This document shows positions 17,596 through 27,430 of a DNA stretch of 64,000 nucleotides, one piece after another (within the stretch, counting starts at the first letter, position 1; the number at the start of each line of letters is the position of its first letter). The translations under genes were made by a program, and so were the position numbers. The notes below the pieces were generated by a model. The model saw only the letters and a list, made by a program, of their open reading frames with translations. It was not told the origin of the DNA and did not search any database. Source of the stretch: Paraburkholderia silviterrae (GTDB lineage: Bacteria > Pseudomonadota > Gammaproteobacteria > Burkholderiales > Burkholderiaceae); assembly GCF_004353915.1 (NCBI RefSeq), contig NZ_SMRP01000002.1:430785-494784 (forward strand), given 5' to 3'.

Positions 17596-18156
17596 TCAGT
17601 GCGAACGGGTGGCTTCGTCCTCGTCCATCGAGCGTCCGATGAATTTAGCCGGAAACGGTTCGCCAGTCGGGCGGGTGGGCAGATCATGGCCGTGGCCAAC
17701 CGGGCGTCGCCGTGGCGCAACCGATTCCAGCAACGCCTGCTGCTCAGGCGGAATCGCGTAATCCCAGCCGAAGCGGCTCAACTGCAGGCTTTGCGCGATG
17801 CGCAGCGCGGGCTCCATGAACTGCACCGCCGCCGCAGGCTCGTAATGCGCCTCTACCGTGTCGAGAAAGAGATAGAGCCAGTGGCTGAAATGCTTCGGCT
17901 CGACGCCCGGCACCGGATCGTGCGCCTGCTGCACATTGCCGCGATATGTCTTCGTGCCGAGCACGAGACTCGACCAGAAGCGGCACATTTTCGGCAGATG
18001 TTCGTCCCAACGGCCGGCCAGCACGCCGTCGAAAACAGGGCCGAGCAGGGCGTCGTCGCGCACGCGGTCGTAGAACGCGTAGACAAGCTCGCGGATGTTC
18101 TCTTCGGTGGGTGCAGTGTGCCGCACGGGAGCGGCGCTGGCGTCGGGATGAGTCAT
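17596..18156 (-). CDS. Truncated hemoglobin, group III
   Basis: A 186-residue heme protein. The core at about residues 15-145 has the group III layout: IRELVYAFYDRVRDDALLGPVF, then KMCRFWSSLVLGTKTYRGN, with the heme-proximal His in PKHFSHWLYLF. The C-terminal ~35 residues (after LLESVAPRRR) are a charged extension beyond the globin fold. Such globins bind oxygen or NO and are often linked to nitrosative stress. It is divergent from an NsrR-like Rrf2 repressor, with a palindromic operator-like site between, which points to NO-responsive control. The actual chemistry is inferred. Confidence 0.9.
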   Translation of the reverse strand: MTHPDASAAPVRHTAPTEENIRELVYAFYDRVRDDALLGPVFDGVLAGRWDEHLPKMCRFWSSLVLGTKTYRGNVQQAHDPVPGVEPKHFSHWLYLFLDTVEAHYEPAAAVQFMEPALRIAQSLQLSRFGWDYAIPPEQQALLESVAPRRRPVGHGHDLPTRPTGEPFPAKFIGRSMDEDEATRSH

Positions 18157-18249
18157 GTCGGAAGCCTGGGGCGATGCGCTGAGCCGCCGTGCGGCGGTTC
18201 ACGGGTCATGCGAATTGCAGCAAACTGCGGCGCGAACGACTGTGAAGTC

Positions 18250-18285
18250 CTGGTCGAAGCGCTGGTCGAAGTCCTAGTCGAAGCG
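18250..18285. repeat. Three tandem 12-bp repeats in the globin leader
   Basis: Units CTGGTCGAAGCG, CTGGTCGAAGTC and CTAGTCGAAGCG follow each other without gaps. They lie between the globin start and its candidate -10 box, so they would be in the 5' untranslated region of the globin mRNA. Confidence 0.85.
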
Positions 18286-18288
18286 CCC

Positions 18289-18294
18289 ATAATA
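18289..18294 (-). promoter_or_regulatory. Candidate -10 box for the globin gene
   Basis: The minus strand reads TATTAT here, a good -10 hexamer. The 23-bp palindrome at 18309-18331 begins 14 bases upstream and so would cover the -35 region, consistent with repression. The -35 hexamer itself is poor, and the leader would be about 125 bases. Confidence 0.4.
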
Positions 18295-18308
18295 CACAGG
18301 CGATCAAA

Positions 18309-18331
18309 AACTTGCATGCGGCTTGCATGTT
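18309..18331. promoter_or_regulatory. 23-bp imperfect palindrome, candidate NsrR operator
   Basis: Two 11-base half-sites, AACTTGCATGC and GCTTGCATGTT, flank a central G; 18 of the 22 paired positions are symmetric. Known NsrR sites are 23-bp (11-1-11) palindromes with AAG/TGCAT-type half-sites, and this matches in length, spacing and the TGCAT core. It lies 47 bases upstream of the Rrf2 gene and in the divergent globin promoter region. Confidence 0.65.
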
Positions 18332-18377
18332 ATTGTACGGATTCCCGCGCCTGCGCGCCCACCCACCTGCCGGCACC

Positions 18378-18878
18378 ATGAGACTGACCGATTACACCGA
18401 TTATTCGCTGCGCGTGATGCTTTATCTCGCACTGCGCCGCGACGGGCTCTCGACGATCCAGGAGATCTCGGACGCCTACGGCATATCGAAGAACCATCTG
18501 ATGAAGGTGGTGCAGCGTTTGGGCGAACTGGGCTGGGTCGATACCATCCGCGGGCGCAACGGTGGCTTGCGGCTCGGGCCGAATTCGCTCGAATTGAGCG
18601 TCGGCGCGGTGGTGCGGCAGACCGAGAGCGATTTCGCGCTCGTCGGATGCTTCCCCGACGAGCATGGCGAGCGCCGAAGCTGCGTCATTGAGCCGCAATG
18701 CCGGCTCAAGCACGCGCTGGCGGCGGCGCGCGACGCCTTCCTCGCCGAACTCGACCGGCACACCATCGGCGAGCTGGTGCAGCCCGCGGGTGAGCTGACC
18801 GGCTTGTTGGGCCTCGCGCCCATTACGTTCGTACCCCGCGCGCGGGCCGCCCGGCACGCGCCGTCGCGCGAGCACTGA
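18378..18878 (+). CDS. nsrR: Rrf2-family regulator, NsrR-like
   Basis: A 166-residue winged-helix repressor. MRLTDYTDYSLRVMLYLAL and the helix-turn-helix TIQEISDAYGISKNHLMKVV are characteristic of NsrR, as is RGRNGGLRL in the wing. Three cysteines in VGCFPD and SCVIEPQCRLKHAL could hold an Fe-S cluster that reacts with NO. The Cys spacing of the first pair is slightly wider than in E. coli NsrR because of an inserted DEHGERR stretch. The start is the ATG at 18378. The divergent truncated globin and the palindrome between them suggest it represses both itself and the globin. Confidence 0.88.
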   Translation: MRLTDYTDYSLRVMLYLALRRDGLSTIQEISDAYGISKNHLMKVVQRLGELGWVDTIRGRNGGLRLGPNSLELSVGAVVRQTESDFALVGCFPDEHGERRSCVIEPQCRLKHALAAARDAFLAELDRHTIGELVQPAGELTGLLGLAPITFVPRARAARHAPSREH

Positions 18879-19073
18879 AGCGCGGCGCGACCGGCGTCCG
18901 CTTATTCCGTCGGCGCTCCTGCGGTCTATTCTCATAGAGCTACCCTGGTTCACCTGGCCGGTCCGCCGTTTTGCGGCAGGCCGGGCGCGGTCGTTCGCCC
19001 AGATCTGCCCGGGCTGGCGGGCGGCTAAACCGGGCCTCGCGCGGAACAATCGGAAAAAATGACAGGGTGCCCG

Positions 19074-19100
19074 CTTGAAACCAGCGCAATGCCCCTCAAA
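19074..19100 (+). promoter_or_regulatory. Sigma-32-like heat-shock promoter of clpB
   Basis: CTTGAAA at 19074-19080 and CCCCTCAAA at 19092-19100 resemble the -35 (CTTGAA) and -10 (CCCCATnT) elements of sigma-32 promoters. The spacing is at the short end of the accepted range. It lies about 40 bases upstream of the clpB start, and clpB is a classical heat-shock gene. Confidence 0.6.
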
Positions 19101-19137
19101 TTTGGTGACAGTTAAGATATTGGAGGTCTCCATTTAA

Positions 19138-21735
19138 ATGAGAGTCGACAAACTCACCACCAAGTTCCAGGAAGCACTCGCCGACGCCCAAAGCCTTGCC
19201 GTCGGCCATGACAATCAATACATCGAACCGGTCCATTTGCTGGCGGCGCTCGTCGCGCAGCAGGACGGCTCGGCGCGCTCGCTCATGTCGCGCGCGGGCG
19301 TGCAGATTCAGGCGCTGCAGAACTCGCTGAACGATGCCATCAACCGCTTGCCGCAGGTGCAGGGCACCGACGGCAACGTGCAGGTCGGCCGCGAGCTCAC
19401 GGGCCTGTTGAATCAGGCCGACAAGGAAGCGCAGAAGCTCAACGACACCTACATCGCGAGCGAGATGTTCCTGCTGGCGGTCGCCGACGACAAAGGCGAC
19501 GCGGGCCAGATCGCGCGCAAGAACGGCCTCACGCGCAAGGCTCTCGAAGCGGCGATCGTCGCGGTGCGCGGCGGCGCGCAGGTCCATAGCCAGGACGCCG
19601 AGAGCCAGCGCGAAGCGCTCAAGAAGTACACCGTCGACCTGACCGAGCGCGCTCGGTCGGGCAAGCTCGATCCCGTGATTGGCCGCGACGACGAAATTCG
19701 CCGCTCGATCCAGATCCTGCAGCGCCGCACCAAGAACAACCCGGTGCTGATCGGCGAGCCGGGCGTGGGCAAGACGGCCATCGTCGAAGGGCTCGCGCAG
19801 CGCATCGTCAACGGCGAAGTGCCGGAAACGCTCAAGGGCAAGCGCGTGCTTTCGCTCGACATGGCGGCGCTGCTCGCGGGCGCGAAGTACCGCGGCGAGT
19901 TCGAGGAGCGCCTGAAGGCCGTGCTCCACGACATCGCGAAGGACGAAGGCCAGACCATCGTCTTCATCGACGAGATTCACACGATGGTGGGCGCGGGCAA
20001 GGCCGAAGGCGCGATGGATGCGGGCAACATGCTCAAGCCGGCGCTCTCGCGCGGCGAACTGCACTGCATCGGCGCGACCACGCTCGACGAATATCGCAAG
20101 TACATCGAAAAGGATGCCGCGCTCGAGCGCCGCTTCCAGAAGGTGCTCGTGGACGAACCGTCGGTCGAGGCGACCATCGCGATCCTGCGCGGTCTGCAGG
20201 AAAAGTACGAGCTGCACCACGGCGTGGAGATCACCGACCCGGCGATCGTTGCGGCGGCGGAGCTCTCGCATCGCTATATCACCGACCGCTTCTTGCCGGA
20301 CAAGGCCATCGACCTGATCGACGAAGCCGCTTCGAAGATCAAGATGGAGATCGACTCGAAGCCCGAGGAGATGGACAAGCTCGACCGTCGCTTGATCCAG
20401 TTGAAGATCGAGCGCGAAGCCGTCAAGAAAGAGAAGGACGAAGCGTCGCAAAAGCGTTTGCAGTTGATCGAGGAAGAGATCGACCGTCTGAGCCTCGAAT
20501 ATAAGGACCTCGAAGAGATCTGGACCGCCGAGAAAGCGGCGGTGCAGGGCAGCGCGCAACTCAAGGAAGAGATCGACCGCGTGCGCGCCGAGATCACGAA
20601 GTTCCAGCGCGAAGGCAAGCTCGAGAAGGTTGCCGAGCTGCAGTACGGCAAGCTGCCGCAACTCGATGCGCAGTTGAAGCAAGTCACGCAGGCCGAGGCG
20701 AACGAGCAGAACAACCCGTCGCGTCCGCGTTTGCTGCGCACGCAGGTGGGCGCCGAGGAAATCGCCGAAGTCGTGTCGCGTTCGACTGGCATTCCGGTCT
20801 CGCGCATGATGCAGGGCGAGCGTGAAAAGCTGCTGCTGATCGAAGACAAACTGCACGAGCGCGTGATCGGCCAGGACGAGGCGATCAACGCCGTGGCCGA
20901 TGCGATCCGCCGCTCGCGCGCCGGTCTCGCGGACCCGAACAAGCCCTACGGCTCGTTCCTGTTCCTCGGGCCGACGGGCGTGGGCAAGACCGAGGTCTGC
21001 AAAGCGCTCGCGGGCTTCTTGTTCGATTCGGAGGATCATCTCATCCGCATCGACATGAGCGAGTTCATGGAGAAGCATAGCGTCGCGCGTCTGATCGGCG
21101 CGCCGCCGGGATATGTGGGCTACGAGGAAGGCGGCTATCTGACCGAGGCCGTGCGCCGCAAGCCGTATAGCGTGATCCTGCTCGACGAAGTCGAGAAGGC
21201 GCACCCCGACGTGTTCAACGTGCTCTTGCAGGTGCTCGACGACGGCCGCATGACCGATGGCCAGGGGCGCACCGTCGACTTCAAGAACACGGTGATCGTG
21301 ATGACCTCGAACCTCGGTTCGCACCTCATCCAGTCGATGACGGGCGAGCCGCAGGAAGCGGTGAAGGAGGCTGTCTGGAACGAAGTGAAGCAGCAATTCC
21401 GGCCTGAGTTCCTGAACCGGATCGACGAAGTCGTGGTGTTCCATGCGCTCGACCGCTCGAACATCGAGTCGATCGCGAAGATCCAGTTGCAGCGCCTGCG
21501 CGAGCGTCTGGAGAAGCTCGACATGGAGCTGGTGGTGTCGGATGAGGCGCTCGCCAAGATCGCCGAGGTCGGCTACGACCCGCTGTTCGGTGCGCGGCCG
21601 CTCAAGCGCGCGATCCAGCAGGAGATCGAGAATCCGGTCGCCAAGCTGATCCTCGCGGGCAAGTTCGGGCCGAAGGACGTGATTCCGGTCGACATTCACG
21701 ACGGCAAGTTCGTGTTCGAACGCGTCGTGCACTGA
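19138..21735 (+). CDS. clpB: ATP-dependent disaggregase ClpB
   Basis: An 865-residue AAA+ chaperone that, with DnaK, extracts polypeptides from aggregates. N-terminal domain repeats (residues 1-145) are followed by NBD1 with Walker A GEPGVGKT, the coiled-coil M domain at about 410-530 (charged K/E/R-rich, [19 protein letters not shown]), and NBD2 with Walker A GPTGVGKT. Both Walker B motifs are present ([22 protein letters not shown]). Length is normal for the family. A GGAGG lies at 19122-19126. The promoter looks heat-shock type and an intrinsic terminator follows. Confidence 0.98.
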   Translation: MRVDKLTTKFQEALADAQSLAVGHDNQYIEPVHLLAALVAQQDGSARSLMSRAGVQIQALQNSLNDAINRLPQVQGTDGNVQVGRELTGLLNQADKEAQKLNDTYIASEMFLLAVADDKGDAGQIARKNGLTRKALEAAIVAVRGGAQVHSQDAESQREALKKYTVDLTERARSGKLDPVIGRDDEIRRSIQILQRRTKNNPVLIGEPGVGKTAIVEGLAQRIVNGEVPETLKGKRVLSLDMAALLAGAKYRGEFEERLKAVLHDIAKDEGQTIVFIDEIHTMVGAGKAEGAMDAGNMLKPALSRGELHCIGATTLDEYRKYIEKDAALERRFQKVLVDEPSVEATIAILRGLQEKYELHHGVEITDPAIVAAAELSHRYITDRFLPDKAIDLIDEAASKIKMEIDSKPEEMDKLDRRLIQLKIEREAVKKEKDEASQKRLQLIEEEIDRLSLEYKDLEEIWTAEKAAVQGSAQLKEEIDRVRAEITKFQREGKLEKVAELQYGKLPQLDAQLKQVTQAEANEQNNPSRPRLLRTQVGAEEIAEVVSRSTGIPVSRMMQGEREKLLLIEDKLHERVIGQDEAINAVADAIRRSRAGLADPNKPYGSFLFLGPTGVGKTEVCKALAGFLFDSEDHLIRIDMSEFMEKHSVARLIGAPPGYVGYEEGGYLTEAVRRKPYSVILLDEVEKAHPDVFNVLLQVLDDGRMTDGQGRTVDFKNTVIVMTSNLGSHLIQSMTGEPQEAVKEAVWNEVKQQFRPEFLNRIDEVVVFHALDRSNIESIAKIQLQRLRERLEKLDMELVVSDEALAKIAEVGYDPLFGARPLKRAIQQEIENPVAKLILAGKFGPKDVIPVDIHDGKFVFERVVH

Positions 21736-21808
21736 AGCGCGGTTCATGTGGCGAAGGCGCGTGCCGAGAGGTGCGCGCCGTAGCAGAAGCAGGAAGGGCA
21801 AACGAAAA

Positions 21809-21839
21809 GGGCAACGGAGTTTTTCCGTTGCCCTTTTTT
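21809..21839 (+). terminator. Intrinsic terminator of clpB (copy 1 of a 30-bp duplicate)
   Basis: GGGCAACGGA (21809-21818) pairs with TCCGTTGCCC (21824-21833) and is followed by six T. The same 30 bases recur at 23510-23539. On the minus strand the stem is followed by CTTTTCG, so it may also act weakly on the convergent GIY-YIG gene. Confidence 0.9.
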
Positions 21840-21891
21840 ATTTGTGTGTTTTCCCTGCACGGCAATTGCTGCCGGGCGTTCCTCCATATTT

Positions 21892-22506
21892 TTATATATT
21901 ACTTCCATACGTATCGTTGTAGATAACGCGAAGGCTCTTACCGTCGTAGGTCCAATTGGGTCCTGGCGCCACGCTGTACTCGAGCGCTAGATCCTTGCGG
22001 GTAGCCGCAGTCAGAGACATCTCTTCGCCATCGAATCGCACCTTGCGATTGCCCGTTACTGTGGCCACAGCATCGGTATGGACTGACCGAAGCTCAGCTC
22101 CTATTGGAATGCCCATTTCCTCGAAATTCAGGTTGGGCCGACGTGATTTCATTCTGTCAGCCGCGCTCTTCGATTGCTCGTCTACTGGCGATGGCTGACT
22201 TTCCACTTCTTCCGTGGCCTCTTCGACGTGCAATAGCCGGAGAATGGCAATTGCCTGGTCCGGATCAATCTGAAAGAACTCTCGTCTAGGGTTGATCCGG
22301 TCGGGAGCAAAAGCGAGGTGTAATGCTCGTTCGACTTCTTCCGGATTTTGCACCTTGCAGGCAAACTCCAATTTGAACGGCACAGGTACTCCTGTGGTGT
22401 ACAGCTGTCCAAGCCGCGTATTCGCATCTTCCTGCGAAGTGCAACCAATCTTGACCAAACCCGGCATAGCCGGATTGGTCAGGACATAAACAACACTCAA
22501 TGTCAT
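21892..22506 (-). CDS. GIY-YIG nuclease-family protein (T5orf172-like) with C-terminal accessory domain
   Basis: A 204-residue protein. Residues 1-90 look like the T5orf172/MUG113 branch of the GIY-YIG superfamily: VVYVLTNPAMPGLVKIG provides the GIY- and YIG-equivalent strands, DANTRLGQLY the conserved Arg region, and EEVERALHLAF the helix that carries the catalytic Glu in nucleases. A charged linker (about 95-120) leads to a second module from NLNFEEMGIPIGAEL to the end, containing FDGEEMSLTAATRKDL and PNWTYDGKSL; similar C-terminal modules accompany restriction- and DNA-modification-linked proteins, but I cannot name it. Start is the ATG at the complement of 22504-22506. Base composition is lower in GC than clpB. 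Nuclease activity and a defence role are inference. Confidence 0.75.
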   Translation of the reverse strand: MTLSVVYVLTNPAMPGLVKIGCTSQEDANTRLGQLYTTGVPVPFKLEFACKVQNPEEVERALHLAFAPDRINPRREFFQIDPDQAIAILRLLHVEEATEEVESQPSPVDEQSKSAADRMKSRRPNLNFEEMGIPIGAELRSVHTDAVATVTGNRKVRFDGEEMSLTAATRKDLALEYSVAPGPNWTYDGKSLRVIYNDTYGSNI

Positions 22507-22860
22507 GGCATATTCTCAGGGCTGGTCATTGACCGTTCTCTATCTTGTCAACGCCATCTCGCAAGTCGCTCCGATACATGGCACTGCTTAATGGCGCTTG
22601 ACGAGGTGTGCGTTTGCGCTGGCACGATCCATCGTGCTGTCAACGGTCGAAATATCACTTCGTGTTTTCGCAGCGGTGACCGTGCTCGTGTGCGGGAAGC
22701 GGGCGCACTGAGGAATGGATTCTAAATTCGGGACCGGTACGTAATTGTTGATCATCGTCATTTCCCGGAGTTAAACGACTTGGAAGCTGCTGGAAACGAG
22801 CTCGCGCGAACGCATCTCAATTGAGATACAATGAGTTATTGTCCCGATGGAGAAGCAAAC
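22507..22860. other. Divergent spacer between GIY-YIG gene and antitoxin
   Basis: A 354-base stretch with no supported gene. An 11-bp palindrome GGTCATTGACC (22524-22534) sits 18 bases upstream of the GIY-YIG start and could be an operator. The antitoxin promoter elements are at its right end. The remainder shows no recognisable remnant. Confidence 0.45.
22814..22842 (+). promoter_or_regulatory. Autoregulatory operator/promoter of the toxin-antitoxin pair
   Basis: A perfect 14-bp palindrome ATCTCAATTGAGAT (22814-22827) overlaps a -10-like TACAAT (22827-22832), and a second inverted repeat ACAAT-gagtt-ATTGT (22828-22842) follows. The site is 19-47 bases before the antitoxin ATG. Type II antitoxins normally repress their own operon by binding palindromes overlapping the promoter. 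Confidence 0.6.
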
Positions 22861-23169
22861 ATGGCTGCGCAAACTTCGATGCTGCACATCCGGATCGATG
22901 ATCAACTGAAGGCCGCTGCAAGCGAAAAGCTCGCAACCGTTGGCCTGACGGTCTCGGATGCTGTCCGAATCCTGCTTACCCGTGTCGTTCGGGAGGGAGG
23001 TTTGCCTGTAGGGCTTACCATGGACGAAGATGCATATGACGATTGGTTCAAGGCCAAGGTCCAGGAGGCACTTGACGACCCACGCCCGCGCGTGAGCAAT
23101 GAGGACGTCAAGGCACATTTCGCGGCCCGGCGTGAAGCGCTTCGAAAACGCGCGGGAGCCAAGGCTTGA
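22861..23169 (+). CDS. RelB/DinJ-family antitoxin
   Basis: A 102-residue protein with the ribbon-helix-helix N-terminus of RelB/DinJ antitoxins: MLHIRIDDQLKAAASEKLATVG then LTVSDAVRILLTRVVREGGLP. The C-terminal half is charged and rich in Ala/Arg/Lys, as expected for the toxin-wrapping region. The ATG at 22861 is preceded by GGAGAAG. Its stop overlaps the toxin start (TTGA). It is predicted to neutralise the following RelE/ParE-type toxin and to repress the operon from the palindrome upstream. Confidence 0.88.
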   Translation: MAAQTSMLHIRIDDQLKAAASEKLATVGLTVSDAVRILLTRVVREGGLPVGLTMDEDAYDDWFKAKVQEALDDPRPRVSNEDVKAHFAARREALRKRAGAKA

Positions 23170-23447
23170 AGATCGTGTGGAACCAGCATGCGCTGGACGA
23201 TCGCGATGGAAATATGGAATACGTCGGGAACGACAGCCCGGCTGCTGCCATCGAGATGGACGATGAAATTGAACGGCAGGTGGATGCGCTGATCATCTAT
23301 CCCAAGATTGGCCGCTCCGGCCGGATTCTTGGCACCCGCGAACTGGTGATTTCGCGCACGCCCTATATCGCCGTTTATCAACTCGACGAGCAGGAACGCT
23401 GCGTAGAGATTTTGCGCATCCTGACCAACTGGCAGCAGTGGCCATAA
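23166..23447 (+). CDS. RelE/ParE-superfamily toxin
   Basis: A 93-residue protein of the RelE/ParE fold: IVWNQHALDDRDGNMEYVGNDSP, IYPKIGRSGRILGTRELVI, then RTPYIAVYQLDEQ and VEILRILTNWQQWP. The pattern RELVISRTPYIAVY is typical of the mRNA-interferase/ParE-like group found with RelB/DinJ antitoxins. Whether it cleaves ribosome-bound mRNA or inhibits gyrase cannot be read from sequence. The start is a TTG at 23166 inside the antitoxin stop (TTGA), so translation is coupled and probably limited relative to the antitoxin. A terminator copy follows 62 bases downstream. Confidence 0.88.
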   Translation: MKIVWNQHALDDRDGNMEYVGNDSPAAAIEMDDEIERQVDALIIYPKIGRSGRILGTRELVISRTPYIAVYQLDEQERCVEILRILTNWQQWP

Positions 23448-23509
23448 GGGCAGCTTGCTCGTCGGACTCATCCCATGCTTTGAAAAGCATCAGGACGTCA
23501 GCAGTTTGG

Positions 23510-23539
23510 GGGCAACGGAGTTTTTCCGTTGCCCTTTTT
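23510..23539 (+). terminator. Intrinsic terminator of the TA pair (copy 2 of the clpB terminator)
   Basis: The stem GGGCAACGGA/TCCGTTGCCC with five T after it is identical to the clpB terminator at 21809-21838. It ends the toxin-antitoxin transcript. Read from the other strand, toward which yidB points, no U-tract follows the stem. Confidence 0.88.
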
Positions 23540-23573
23540 CTTTCTATGCGCCGCGCGCGGAGCGCGCACCACC

Positions 23574-24014
23574 TTACGCCTGCTTGTTGCCGCCACCTAG
23601 CAGCGAAGCGAGGCTGCCGAGCGTCCCCAGCACGCTCTCGGAGTTGATCTGGCCGCCGGCGGGCACTTCGCCGTTCGGCGTGCCGGCGTTGATCACGTGC
23701 GGCAGCACCTGCGCGAGCAGGCCGCTCACCTGCTCGGGCTGCATGCCGACCTTTTGCGCGAGACCCGAAACCACGTCGGAGCCCAGCACGTTGTGGAGCT
23801 GATCCGGAGAAACTGCCTGGTTCTCGCCGTTGCCGACCCACGACTGCGCGATATCGCCAAGGCCACCTTGCTGGAACTTCTGGATGAGGCCGTTCAGGCC
23901 ACCCGGCTGGTTGTTGATGAATTCCATCGCGACGGCGAGGAGTTGGGCTTGGCCGCCGCCTTGTTGCTGCGACGAGGAACCGAGCAGGGAACCGAGGGTA
24001 TCTAGCAGGCTCAT
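23574..24014 (-). CDS. YidB-family protein (DUF937)
   Basis: A 146-residue protein: N-terminal MSLLDTLGSLLGSSSQQQGGG, a central helical region with GLNGLIQKFQQGGLGDIAQSWVGNGENQAVSP and LAQKVGMQPEQVSGLLAQVLPHVI, and a Gly/Ser-rich C-terminus. The PG-GL/QSWV.G.N..... pattern is characteristic of YidB. The function of the family is not established. The start is the ATG at 24012-24014. It is convergent with the toxin-antitoxin pair and was presumably the direct neighbour of clpB before the accessory segment was acquired. Confidence 0.85.
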   Translation of the reverse strand: MSLLDTLGSLLGSSSQQQGGGQAQLLAVAMEFINNQPGGLNGLIQKFQQGGLGDIAQSWVGNGENQAVSPDQLHNVLGSDVVSGLAQKVGMQPEQVSGLLAQVLPHVINAGTPNGEVPAGGQINSESVLGTLGSLASLLGGGNKQA

Positions 24015-24210
24015 GACAATCTCACTGGATGATGGCCGCGACAGGGGACGCGGCCGGAAAATCGGACGGCGCACGCGAGGTGCACCGCGTATTACTGCCC
24101 GGGCTGCCCGGGCTGTCCGGCGGCGGGCGAGGGCCGCACGCGCCGAAGCGGGTCAAATCCGGGCGCCGGAATCAGGCGCTCGAATCGGGTGCTTGATTGC
24201 GGCACGCGAA

Positions 24211-24813
24211 TCATGCACCCGACGCAGCCGCGTCGGAAGCGGCCTTGCTCTTCGTCGACTTCCTGGACTTCTTCGCCATGGCGTCCGAAGCGGCGCCCGG
24301 CGCCGCGGCGGCGGATCCCGCCTCAGGCGCGCTTGCCGCTGCGGCTGCCTTGTCTTTCTTGCTCTTGTGATTCGACTTGCTCGTGCCGGCCGCCGACGCG
24401 GCTTGCGGTGCGGTCGTGGCCGCAGGCGTCTGGGCTGTTGTCATTGGGTTGGGCGTGGTGCCTGCGGCAGTGGGAGCGGTGCTTGTCGTGGCGGTGCTCT
24501 TGCTGCTCTTCGACGACGCGGCACTCTTGGCCGCAGGCGGCGCCGACGAGCCGTTGATCGTCAGGCCCGCGGCTTCGAGGTTCTGCACCGACTTCGGGCC
24601 GATGCCCTTGACGCGGTTCACGAGGTCGTCGGCATCCTTGAAGGGGCCATTCTTGCTGCGTTCGTCGATGATCGCCTTGGCGTGGGCCGGGCCAATGCCC
24701 TTGACGGTTTCGAGCGCGGTTTGGTCCGCGGTGTTGACTTCGACGGCCACCGCCAGCGCGGCGGACAGCGACAGACCCAGCGCGAGGAACAGCATCAGCA
24801 GCTTCTTGAGCAT
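24211..24813 (-). CDS. ComEA-like helix-hairpin-helix protein, secreted
   Basis: A 200-residue protein. Residues 1-23 form a signal peptide (MLKKLLMLFLALGLSLSAALA). Residues 24-85 are a ComEA-type HhH domain: VEVNTADQTALETVKGIGPAHAKAI followed by FKDADDLVNRVKGIGPKSVQNLEAAGL. The last ~110 residues are Ala/Ser/Thr/Lys-rich low complexity with SKSNHKSKKDK, which may bind DNA or cell wall. ComEA proteins bind incoming DNA in the periplasm during transformation, but many beta-proteobacteria have several HhH proteins of unknown role and no competence genes are nearby. Start is the ATG at 24811-24813. Confidence 0.82.
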   Translation of the reverse strand: MLKKLLMLFLALGLSLSAALAVAVEVNTADQTALETVKGIGPAHAKAIIDERSKNGPFKDADDLVNRVKGIGPKSVQNLEAAGLTINGSSAPPAAKSAASSKSSKSTATTSTAPTAAGTTPNPMTTAQTPAATTAPQAASAAGTSKSNHKSKKDKAAAAASAPEAGSAAAAPGAASDAMAKKSRKSTKSKAASDAAASGA

Positions 24814-25047
24814 GGCAATCACTCCATTGAGGGCATTTCGGTTAGCCGGGAACGGACGACGCATCCAGTCGGTGGTGCTGCGCTACAAGGATAAGACAGT
24901 TGGCGTATCCGTGGACCGGAAGCGGTCGATTTATACCCACGCTTTCGTGGCAACACAATCGCGCCGCACAATCTTTAATACTTCTGTGCAATTCGAAGGC
25001 GGCGGACGCAACCATGCGGCGCACCTCAGGGGCGCTTCAGGTGCGCT

Positions 25048-27057
<2,010 letters not shown>

Positions 27058-27162
27058 GGACGGTTCCAGACGGGGGGCGTCGGCGCTCGGGGCGTTCGGC
27101 GGGAGCCTTTTTGTAGCACATCTGCCGTGCGCGATCACACCGCAGCGCAGCATGCGAGACGG

Positions 27163-27180
27163 TTGAGACGATCGTCTCAA
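27163..27180. promoter_or_regulatory. 18-bp perfect palindrome, candidate AcoR enhancer site
   Basis: TTGAGACGA and TCGTCTCAA form a perfect dyad about 235 bases upstream of the sigma-54 promoter of the aco operon. Further GAGAC motifs occur at 27156, 27190, 27201 and around 27310. Enhancer-binding proteins act from such distal repeats. Assignment to AcoR rests on position only. Confidence 0.5.
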
Positions 27181-27413
27181 CGCGACGCGAGACGCTCGTG
27201 AGACGCGGCGCGAAGGCCGCACAGGCTTACTGCGTGGGGCTGAGCTGGGCGTGCATCGGTGCGGGAAGCTGGCGGCGTCTCGCGGGCCGCGCGTGCAAAG
27301 CCGCGGCTGAGACGCTGTGTGAGCCATGAGCGACGGTGCGGGCGCGCGGCTCCGATCGACGCAAAGCCCGCAGGCAAGGCGTTCTGCAGGCGCCTGGCGG
27401 CTTTTCGAGTGCA

Positions 27414-27430
27414 CTGGCACAGCGCTTGCA
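27414..27430 (+). promoter_or_regulatory. Sigma-54 (-24/-12) promoter of the aco operon
   Basis: CTGGCAC (27414-27420), five bases, then TTGCA (27426-27430): the GG and GC dinucleotides have the exact spacing of sigma-54 promoters. It lies about 140 bases upstream of acoX and is oriented toward it. Confidence 0.85.

Larger units (their letters stand above)
21809..23539. repeat. Accessory segment bounded by 30-bp direct repeats of a terminator
   Basis: The 30 bases at 21809-21838 and 23510-23539 are identical and in the same orientation. Between them lie a GIY-YIG gene and a RelB/RelE-type pair. Spot counts of 60-base rows inside the segment give about 53-55 % GC (rows at 22081 and 22381) against 65 % for a clpB row (21061). 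This looks like a small insertion at, or recombination with, the clpB terminator. No integrase or transposase gene is present, so the mechanism is unknown. Confidence 0.65.

Noticed and set aside
19096..21801. 901-codon open frame on the minus strand across clpB
   Set aside because: Mirror frame of a high-GC gene; composition is His/Leu/Arg/Asp-rich as antisense frames are here, and ClpB is unambiguous on the plus strand.
23574..24813. YidB and HhH genes as part of the acquired segment
   Set aside because: They lie outside the 30-bp repeats and have the high-GC codon use of the core genome.
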